Origin: Ruminococcaceae bacterium UBA5413
GTDB taxonomy: Bacteria > Bacillota > Clostridia > Oscillospirales > Acutalibacteraceae
NCBI GenBank assembly: GCA_002409585.1
Contig: DHNP01000010.1
Location: 17,324 to 81,323, forward strand
Length of the DNA stretch: 64,000 nt
Reading direction: 5' to 3'
This document shows positions 58,282-64,000 of the stretch, in pieces; within the stretch, counting starts at the first letter, position 1; each line of letters opens with the position of its first letter. Under the pieces are notes generated by a model. The model did no database searches. It was not told the DNA's origin and saw only the letters and a list, made by a program, of their open reading frames with translations. The position numbers and the translations under genes were made by a program.

Positions 58282-59921
58282 TGCGGAACCTTCCCCTGGG
58301 GCTTACCGTTGTACATGCCGAGTATGGTAAGCTTTGCCTTTGGGATAGAGCCTGCGCTCATTGAAAATTCATCAAGGCCGAAAGCGAGCAGCCGGCTCAT
58401 GGCCTCGGGTTTTGAGGCAAGCTCGCCGCACATGCCGCATGTTATGCCGTTTTCGTGGGCGGCGGCAATAGTCATACGTATCAGTTCCATTACAGCATTG
58501 TTCATAGGGTCGTAAATATATGAAACGCTTTGGTTCATACGGTCGGCGGCAAGGGTGTACTGGGTAAGGTCGTTTGTGCCTATGCTGAAAAAATCCGACT
58601 CTTTCGCAAGCTCGCCGGCTGTTATGGCCGCTGACGGAATTTCTACCATAATTCCGGTTGGTATTTTTTCATTAAATTTAATGTTTTTTGCTTTAAGCTC
58701 ATCCATACATTCGCGCAGTATCTTTTTAGCAGCTTTAAGTTCTTCAGTTCCGCTTATCATGGGGAACATTATCCGCAAATCACCGAAAGCGGAAGCCCTG
58801 AGGATTGCGCGGAGCTGGGTTTTGAACATCTCAGGATATTTAAAGCAGAGCCGTATGGCCCTGCAGCCCAGGAACGGGTTATCTTCCTTAGGCAGCCTGA
58901 GGAACGGGACGTTTTTGTCTCCGCCTATATCGGCGGTGCGTATAATAACAGGACGCCCGCCCATTGCCTGCGCCGTCTTTTTATAAACTTCAAATTGCCC
59001 GTCTTCTGACGGCATGGAAGTTTTGTCTAAAAAAAGGAATTCCGTGCGGAAAAGCCCTATGCCTTCCGCGCCGTTTTCAAGCGCAGCCTCGGCTTCGGCA
59101 GGGGAGCCTATATTAGCGAATATGTTTATCCTGTGCCCCGAGGCGTCGACACAGTGCTTGTCTTTTACGGAAGCGTACAGAAGTTTTTGCTTTTTATCAT
59201 TATCAATTTTAAGGTTATACTCGTCAAGTACTGCTTTGCCGGGGTTTACAAAGACCAACCCTTCGGTTCCGTCAATTATTACCGTGTCGCCGTCTTTGAT
59301 TTTTTCTGTAGCGCCGTCTGCGCCTACTACCGCGGCAAGGCCCATTGAACGCGCCATTATCGCCGTATGGCATGTGCGGCCGCCGTTTTCAGTGACAAAA
59401 GCGAGCACGTTATTTTTGTCTATCTGTGCTGTGTCTGACGGTTTAAGCTCATGCGCGACAAGTATTGTTCCATACGGCAGGTTTGACAGGTTAAGCTCCT
59501 TTACACCGGCTATGTTTTTTGCTATGCGTTCGCCTACGTCCCTTATATCGGCCGAACGTTCTTTTATATAACTGTCATCAAAGGAGTCGAACTCATCCGC
59601 CATTTCGTTTGTAACGTCTGTTATCGCTTTTTGTGCTGCTGTGCCTTTACTTATCCTGTCGAGCGCAGGCTCCAGTATTTCAGGGTCTTTCAAAAAGGCG
59701 AGCTGGCTGCCGATAATCCCGGCGGCATCTTTTTTTCCGGAACTTTCTGCGGACTTTATAAGTTCACCTATATCATGGCTTGTTTTTTCAATAGCTGCTA
59801 AAAAGCGCTTTTTTTCTACTTCCACGCCAAAATTTGTTTCGGCATTTTTTAAATCCGGTTCTTTTTTCAGCACTGCACGACCGACAGCATATCCGGAAGA
59901 AGCCGGAATACCATTTATCAT
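58278..59921 (-). CDS. ptsI: PTS enzyme I (phosphoenolpyruvate-protein phosphotransferase)
   Basis: A 547-residue enzyme I. The phosphohistidine motif is GGRTCHTAIMARSMGLAAVVG (about residue 175), with Cys in place of the usual Ser before the histidine. FRTEFLFLD (about 280), the PEP-site SIGTNDLTQYTLAADR (about 435) and the catalytic cysteine in GMCGELAS (about 487) are intact. The ATG at 59921 follows AAAGGAGG by 7 nt. It starts 29 bp after HPr and lies inside a sugar-specific operon. Confidence 0.94.
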   Translation of the reverse strand: MINGIPASSGYAVGRAVLKKEPDLKNAETNFGVEVEKKRFLAAIEKTSHDIGELIKSAESSGKKDAAGIIGSQLAFLKDPEILEPALDRISKGTAAQKAITDVTNEMADEFDSFDDSYIKERSADIRDVGERIAKNIAGVKELNLSNLPYGTILVAHELKPSDTAQIDKNNVLAFVTENGGRTCHTAIMARSMGLAAVVGADGATEKIKDGDTVIIDGTEGLVFVNPGKAVLDEYNLKIDNDKKQKLLYASVKDKHCVDASGHRINIFANIGSPAEAEAALENGAEGIGLFRTEFLFLDKTSMPSEDGQFEVYKKTAQAMGGRPVIIRTADIGGDKNVPFLRLPKEDNPFLGCRAIRLCFKYPEMFKTQLRAILRASAFGDLRIMFPMISGTEELKAAKKILRECMDELKAKNIKFNEKIPTGIMVEIPSAAITAGELAKESDFFSIGTNDLTQYTLAADRMNQSVSYIYDPMNNAVMELIRMTIAAAHENGITCGMCGELASKPEAMSRLLAFGLDEFSMSAGSIPKAKLTILGMYNGKPQGKVPQ

Positions 59922-59950
59922 ATCAGCGCCTCCTTTCAAGGGAAATCTGA

Positions 59951-60217
59951 TTATTCTTCGCCGAACTTGCTTTCTATAAGGCCGACAAGGGCAGACATGG
60001 CCTTGTCTTCGTCCGGTCCGTCGCACTCTATGGTGACGGTGTCGCCCATCTGGATACGAAGCCTGAGGATCCGCGTAACTGATTTCGCCGAAGCCGCGCT
60101 GCCGCCTTTTTTAATATTTATGCCGCACGCGTATTTTGATGCTTCGGATACGAACAATGAAGCAGGACGGGCATGGATGCCTACTTTATTTAAAACTTTT
60201 ACGCTTTTGCTTAACAT
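59951..60217 (-). CDS. ptsH: HPr phosphocarrier protein with a divergent Ser46 region
   Basis: An 88-residue HPr. The phosphoaccepting His15 is in GIHARPAS. Ser46 is present in SAKS, but residues 47-55 read VTRILRLRI where typical HPr has IMGVMSLGI, giving three arginines at positions 49, 52 and 54. This surface contacts enzyme I, HPr kinase and CcpA. GGGAG lies 8 nt before the ATG. It is followed by ptsI and preceded by nagA copy 2, so it may be dedicated to this PTS. Confidence 0.88.
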   Translation of the reverse strand: MLSKSVKVLNKVGIHARPASLFVSEASKYACGINIKKGGSAASAKSVTRILRLRIQMGDTVTIECDGPDEDKAMSALVGLIESKFGEE

Positions 60218-60219
60218 AA

Positions 60220-61398
60220 TTATACTCCCTTTTTATCTGTATCATTTTCGTTATTTCCATTTTGTACATCATATATTTTTTTGCCGCGGCAATAAACTTC
60301 TTTTATATCTGCGCCGTAGTCCATAACTATGAGGTCCGCGCGCTTTCCCGGCGTTATGCTGCCGGTCCTGTCCGCTATGCCCGCGGCTTTTGCCGGTACA
60401 AGTGAAGCGCAGCGTATGGCCTGCGCCAGGCTTATGTCTGCAAAACGTTCGGCGTTTTTAACGGCGTTTACCATTGTGAGGGTACTGCCGGCCATGGTGC
60501 CGTCGTCTTCGGTTACTTTACCGTTTTTAACGTGGACACTGCTGCCGCAGAAACTGTAGTCACCGTCGCCGCAGCCCATGGCGGGCATAGCATCCGTTAT
60601 AAGGGCAATGAGGTTAGGATCCCGCGCCCTGAAAACCATTCTCACTATAGTTGGCACAACGTGCATGCCGTCACAGATAAGTTCCGTGTAAGCACTGCTG
60701 TCTATGGCGGCTCCCGCAATGCCCGGTTCGCGGTGGTGTATGCCGCGCATTGCGTTAAAAAGATGCGTAAAACAGTTTGCGCCGTTTTCAAGGCCGCGTA
60801 TGGCGTCTTTTTCCAGGCCGTCGGAGTGGCCTATGGATACGCAGCCGCCGCGCATGAGGACGTGCCTGAAAAACCGGGCGGAACCTTCAAGCTCTGGCGC
60901 GGCTGTTATCCTTACCTTAAGGCTGCCAGCGGCGTCATGGAAAAGGTCGTACTCACTTGTGCTCGGCCGCCTTAAAAAAGAAGGGTCAAAAACACCTTTG
61001 CGCCTGCTGCTTACAAACGGCCCTTCGATATGTACGCCGTCTATGGAAGCGCCCTGCGGTTTTTGGGATGCCTTACGTACACGCTGTATTGCGTCCAATA
61101 TGCTTTCAGTGTCCGCGGCAACAGTGGTGGGGAAGAAGGACGTCGTGCCGGTTGAGGCTAAAAAAACGGCAAGCCGGTTTATACTGTCGGCGTTCCCGTC
61201 CATTATATCGGTTTTTTTCGCGCCGTGTATGTGTATGTCTATAAATCCCGGCGACAGCAGATTTCCGTTAAGGTCGACTGTTTTACCTGAAACTTCACCG
61301 CTCCCCGCAGAGATAATGTTTTCACCGTTAATGGTTACGTTGCCCTTTTTTATGAGAAAATCGTCAGAAACATAGCTGCCGTTTATAAAAGTTAACAT
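60220..61398 (-). CDS. N-acetylhexosamine-6-phosphate deacetylase (copy 2)
   Basis: A 392-residue NagA-family amidohydrolase: SPGFIDIHIHGAKKTDIMD (about 52), GVHIEGPFVSS (about 128), VSIGHSDGLEKDA (about 190), NCFTHLFNAMRGIHHREPG (about 210) and ALITDAMPAMGCGDGDY (about 265). All metal and catalytic residues are in place. It is only distantly similar to the NagA at 54357-55517; GalNAc-6-P or another N-acetylated sugar phosphate is a reasonable alternative substrate. It lies 3 bp before ptsH. The ribosome site is weak. Confidence 0.85.
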   Translation of the reverse strand: MLTFINGSYVSDDFLIKKGNVTINGENIISAGSGEVSGKTVDLNGNLLSPGFIDIHIHGAKKTDIMDGNADSINRLAVFLASTGTTSFFPTTVAADTESILDAIQRVRKASQKPQGASIDGVHIEGPFVSSRRKGVFDPSFLRRPSTSEYDLFHDAAGSLKVRITAAPELEGSARFFRHVLMRGGCVSIGHSDGLEKDAIRGLENGANCFTHLFNAMRGIHHREPGIAGAAIDSSAYTELICDGMHVVPTIVRMVFRARDPNLIALITDAMPAMGCGDGDYSFCGSSVHVKNGKVTEDDGTMAGSTLTMVNAVKNAERFADISLAQAIRCASLVPAKAAGIADRTGSITPGKRADLIVMDYGADIKEVYCRGKKIYDVQNGNNENDTDKKGV

Positions 61399-61445
61399 AA
61401 TATCATATTGCTTTCTTTATTTAGTTCGTGCATTTTACCCCAATA

Positions 61446-61467
61446 ACCCCGTCGTTACAGGCGGGGT
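61446..61467. other. stem-loop between the SIS gene and nagA copy 2
   Basis: ACCCCG (61446-61451) pairs with CGGGGT (61462-61467) around a 10-nt loop in the 117-bp gap. There is no T-run on the minus strand, so it may tune or protect the mRNA instead of ending it. Confidence 0.4.
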
Positions 61468-61515
61468 ACCGAGGAATTATAGTGATTCTTAAAACTATTA
61501 AAATAAAATGCGTTT

Positions 61516-62226
61516 TTACGGCTTGCGGTAGATCCTGTCGGCATACTTCATCTTAATCCTGTAGTTAAACTCATGCCCTCCGTCAACGTTTTCGCTCATG
61601 TATACAGGAGGGGTATAACCTTTTGAAAGCATGATTTCTATTGCCTCCAAGACAGCGCAGTTAAGGAGCAGCGCCGCAGCTATGGATGACGTGGCGCACA
61701 CCTTTACAGGCAGGCCGGGCAGTTCTATGGCGGAGTCTCCTTCAGTGCCGCGGTTGTCGAGGATTACGTCAGCAAAGTCGTAAAGCTTTTTGCCGCTTGA
61801 GTGGCGTGAAGTCAGTTTTTTGGATACATCGTATGACGTGACGACTATAATTTTGCATCCGTGCTCCTTGGCGCACTGGGCGATCTCAATGGGCAGCGGG
61901 TTGCGGCCCGAGTTTGAGATGATTACGAAGCAGTCGTGCGGGTTTATGTCGGCTGTTTCCATAAGCTTTTTGCCGACGCCCTCTATGACTTCGTACTGGC
62001 CTTTTGCCTTATCTTCTATCACTTTGGCAGGGATGAGGCCGCCGGCGCGTCCGGCGATTTCAATGGCTGCCGCGTATGAGTGCCCGCTGCCGAACGCCTG
62101 TATGATGCCGCCTGACATAATGGAGTCCGCTATAACGGCGGCGGCATCTGAAATATTTTTTCTCTGTGTTGCTTTTATGTCGGCTATAAGTTCGTCTACT
62201 TTGTTAAAAAATATATCACTGCTCAT
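61516..62226 (-). CDS. SIS-domain sugar-phosphate protein (UPF0309-like)
   Basis: A 236-residue SIS-domain protein. AFGSGHSYAAAIEIAGRAGGL (about 43) is the sugar-phosphate loop, VISNSGRNPLPIE (about 105) the second binding strand, and VKVCATSSIAAALLLNC with PPVYMSENVDGGHEFN the C-terminal part. It matches the UPF0309-type group, whose reaction is not established; isomerase or deaminase/lyase activity on an amino-sugar or ether sugar phosphate is possible. AAAGGG precedes the ATG. It lies between PTS IIB and the second deacetylase. Confidence 0.82.
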   Translation of the reverse strand: MSSDIFFNKVDELIADIKATQRKNISDAAAVIADSIMSGGIIQAFGSGHSYAAAIEIAGRAGGLIPAKVIEDKAKGQYEVIEGVGKKLMETADINPHDCFVIISNSGRNPLPIEIAQCAKEHGCKIIVVTSYDVSKKLTSRHSSGKKLYDFADVILDNRGTEGDSAIELPGLPVKVCATSSIAAALLLNCAVLEAIEIMLSKGYTPPVYMSENVDGGHEFNYRIKMKYADRIYRKP

Positions 62227-62280
62227 TATAATATCCCTTTCAACATTAATATTGATGCCGATTTTACTTCTTTAGCATAT

Positions 62281-62790
62281 TTATTTTCCTGACTTATATT
62301 TTTCCAACGCTTTTTCTATATGAGGCATAAGGTTGTTTGAACGCTCGTCCGGCACCATCATCGATGTGAGTTCAACTCCCATACTGTCAAGCTCCCTGAA
62401 GTTTTCAATATCCTCCGGCGTTACATTGACTGAATGTTTCACCGAAATTTTACCTTCCTTATAAGCCATATTCCCAACGTTTATATGCTTTATATCGACG
62501 CCGAGTTTTATGAGGTCAAGCGCATCCTTCGGAGTTTTCAGTATAAGCAGAACCCTTTCGGTGTTGTACCTTCCTGCGTTGATATTTGCAGCGGCCTTTT
62601 CTTTTGTAATGAGTGATGTGTGGACTCCGGCCGGCGCGGCCATTCTGAGTACCGCCTTTTGCATATCGTTCGCGGCAACTTCGTCGTTAGCTACCATAAT
62701 GCGGTCTATGCGCAGAGCGTTGCTCCAGTTTGCGGCTACCTGACCATGGATAAGCCTGTCGTCGATCCTTACATGCACTATGCCTCCCAT
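62281..62790 (-). CDS. PTS mannose/fructose/sorbose-family IIB component
   Basis: A 169-residue cytoplasmic phosphotransfer protein. VRIDDRLIHGQVAANWSNALRIDRIMVANDEVA (about 7-38) contains the phosphorylated histidine in RLIHGQV near residue 15. It passes phosphate to the incoming sugar bound by IIC/IID. AAGGAG lies 9 nt before the ATG. No IIA gene is in the window; it probably lies beyond the right edge or IIA is elsewhere. Confidence 0.93.
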   Translation of the reverse strand: MGGIVHVRIDDRLIHGQVAANWSNALRIDRIMVANDEVAANDMQKAVLRMAAPAGVHTSLITKEKAAANINAGRYNTERVLLILKTPKDALDLIKLGVDIKHINVGNMAYKEGKISVKHSVNVTPEDIENFRELDSMGVELTSMMVPDERSNNLMPHIEKALEKYKSGK

Positions 62791-62830
62791 AGAAATCAGC
62801 TCCTTTTGACTATTTAAAATATATAGGAAT

Positions 62831-62875
62831 TATGCACTGTACAAACGCAGGCGGCGGTAAGCTGCACAGTGCATA
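62831..62875 (-). other. intercistronic hairpin between PTS IID and IIB
   Basis: TATGCACTGT (62831-62840) pairs perfectly with ACAGTGCATA (62866-62875) around a GC-rich 25-nt interior that can pair further. It follows the IID stop by 14 bp and precedes IIB by about 40 bp. No T-run follows on the minus strand, so differential mRNA stability or processing is more likely than termination. Confidence 0.55.
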
Positions 62876-62888
62876 TCCCTCTAAAAAA

Positions 62889-63710
62889 CTATGCGAGTAT
62901 CTTAAGGTTGTAAAGGACAATGGCCATGAGCATGACTATCCAGATAACCTTTACGGATGTCATTTTCTTCAGGCCTAAAAGCCAGTAAACAAGCGCTACG
63001 AGGCCTACAGGAACAAGTCCGGGCATTATTTTGTCGAGTATATCTGTCTGCAGCGACATCTTGACTTTTCCCATTTGGAAGACAACCGGCACGCTCGCGC
63101 TTACGACTGAAGTTATCAAAGCGCCGACGACCGTAAGGCCGAGGATGTTGGCGGCTGCGGTAAGGTTCCTGAGTGTACCGCCTATATTGCTTACGACTTT
63201 GACGCCCTGCCTGTAGCCGACGCCTATAAACCAGTAAGTCAGGAATATGCGCAGTACGTTGTAAATCATCCAAATGAACACGCCTGCGGAGACGCCGTCC
63301 TGCCCCATGTAAGCTGCTATGGAACCGAAAACGGTACCGGCTATAACTCCGAAGATAGTGTCGCCTACGCCGGCAAACGGGCCCATCAGGCCGGTCTTTA
63401 TGCCGGTTATGGCTTCTTCGCTTTTAATGCCTTCTTTTTCCTCAACGGCTATGTCAACACCTAAAATGAGCGGCGCAAGGTACGGGTTGGTGTTAAAAAA
63501 CTGGTTGTGGACTTTGAGGGCTTTTTTCATGTCTTCAGGTTTTTTATACAGTTTTTTAAGTACCGGAATCATTGAAAAACAGTACGGGAGACCCTGCATC
63601 CTTTCGTAGTTCCAGCCTAACTGTCCGCCTAAGAGCCAGCGGATAAATACGGACCGCAAGTCTTTTTTGGTTATTTTCTCAGGGCTGTAATCCATCTTAG
63701 TATTTTCCAT
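62889..63710 (-). CDS. PTS mannose-family IID component
   Basis: A 273-residue membrane component of the sugar channel. KITKKDLRSVFIRWLLGGQLGWNYERMQGLPYCFSMIPVLKKLY (about 10-53), FFNTNPYLAPLILGVDIAVEE (about 70) and GLMGPFAGVGDTIFGVIAGTVFGSIA (about 105-130) are diagnostic. The membrane helices cluster in the second half. The ATG at 63710 is preferred, with GGGAG 10 nt upstream; an ATG at 63719 is too close to it. It starts 1 bp after the IIC stop. Confidence 0.94.
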   Translation of the reverse strand: MENTKMDYSPEKITKKDLRSVFIRWLLGGQLGWNYERMQGLPYCFSMIPVLKKLYKKPEDMKKALKVHNQFFNTNPYLAPLILGVDIAVEEKEGIKSEEAITGIKTGLMGPFAGVGDTIFGVIAGTVFGSIAAYMGQDGVSAGVFIWMIYNVLRIFLTYWFIGVGYRQGVKVVSNIGGTLRNLTAAANILGLTVVGALITSVVSASVPVVFQMGKVKMSLQTDILDKIMPGLVPVGLVALVYWLLGLKKMTSVKVIWIVMLMAIVLYNLKILA

Positions 63711-63711
63711 A

Positions 63712-64000
63712 TTATTCATCTCCCAACACCATATTCGTATTGTCGCCGTTTTCTTTATTTTCCAGCGAGCTGGAGGTAGAAACCGCGGGTGCTTTTTCCT
63801 TGGAGATTTTACTGTACTCAATCATAGCGAGCGCAAGGCCTATGATGGATACGCCAACCATTGAAACTTTGAGGTAAGAGGCAAGCACGAACCCTATGAG
63901 CAGATATGCGATGTATTTTTTTGTGGGAAGGAAACGGAGCAGTATGGCAATACCTACGACCGGAAGTATGCCGCCGGCTGTTTTAAGCCCGCCCATAAGC
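63712..64000 (-). CDS. PTS mannose-family IIC component, N-terminal part outside window
   Basis: The C-terminal 95 or so residues of a IIC component; the frame is open at the right edge. GGLKTAGGILPVVGIAILLRFLP is the typical IIC stretch, followed by two more hydrophobic helices (LLIGFVLASYLKV, MVGVSIIGLALAMIEY) and an unusually long polar Ser/Asn-rich tail. IIC and IID form the membrane sugar pathway with the IIB encoded downstream. Confidence 0.85.
   Translation of the reverse strand, partial: LMGGLKTAGGILPVVGIAILLRFLPTKKYIAYLLIGFVLASYLKVSMVGVSIIGLALAMIEYSKISKEKAPAVSTSSSLENKENGDNTNMVLGDE

Noticed and set aside
1..64000. tRNA, rRNA, insertion sequences, integrases or attachment sites.
   Set aside because: None was recognised; intergenic gaps are short and gene order is consistent with conserved chromosomal blocks. 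A tRNA scan would be decisive and could not be run.

Overview
The window looks like chromosomal core sequence from a spore-forming Gram-positive member of the Clostridia, most likely an Oscillospiraceae/Ruminococcaceae-type genome. Three things point there: roughly balanced base composition, Bacillota-style AGGAGG/GGTGAT ribosome binding sites with frequent GTG and TTG starts, and sporulation genes (YtfJ, CotF-like coat proteins, a PASTA-bearing SpoVD/PBP2-type protein, DacF-type carboxypeptidase) beside a dcw division cluster. This taxonomic call is inference from gene content. I saw no rRNA or tRNA gene, CRISPR array, transposase or prophage.

Layout. 1-3.9 kb: a glycosyltransferase cut by the left edge, a Crp/Fnr-type regulator divergent from leuCD. 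3.9-12.4 kb: a minus-strand arginine operon transcribed argG-argH-argC-orf-argJ-argB-argD-argF, headed by a sigma-A-like promoter with a good ARG box directly upstream. 12.5-14.7 kb: a flavin reductase-like gene, then rsmD-coaD-coiled-coil orf. 14.7-27.7 kb: the dcw cluster mraZ-rsmH-ftsL-spoVD-(Mur-ligase-like remnant)-mraY-ftsW-murG-murA-ftsQ-ftsZ plus a C39-like peptidase gene. Four GTGG-type repeats at exact 10-bp spacing lie just after the mraZ promoter, as expected for an MraZ operator. murC, murD, murE, murF, murB and ftsA are not in the cluster.

27.8-42.2 kb holds housekeeping and sporulation-linked genes: birA, nfo, a DUF1848 gene, eno, DUF1003, a Ser-rich exported protein, a PepV-type dipeptidase, an ABC exporter pair, rluB, a D,D-carboxypeptidase, ytfJ, DUF2953, scpB, scpA and a site-2 protease. 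42.3-49 kb: an NhaC-type antiporter behind a long structured leader, a LURP-one-like protein, valS and folC. 49-52 kb: two CotF-like coat proteins, a protein made of 13 near-perfect heptads encoded by a 21-bp repeat, and a radical SAM/SPASM protein.

52.1-64 kb is a minus-strand amino-sugar uptake and catabolism region. It carries mannose-family PTS components IIC (cut by the right edge), IID and IIB, a SIS-domain protein, two NagA paralogues, HPr and enzyme I, a HAD phosphatase, a NagR-like GntR regulator, DeoC, NagB and a cytoplasmic neutral-ceramidase-like protein. A sequence nearly identical to the Bacillus NagR (dre) operator sits against a -10 box upstream of nagA-nagB. Between it and nagA lies an unlabelled 5'-truncated coding remnant that resembles the C-terminus of a SIS-domain protein.

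The most unusual points are the Mur-ligase-like protein without an ATP site in the division cluster, the SIS remnant under a NagR operator, the operon-encoded HPr with a changed Ser46 helix, the nhaC leader, the heptad protein and the ceramidase-like enzyme without a signal peptide.
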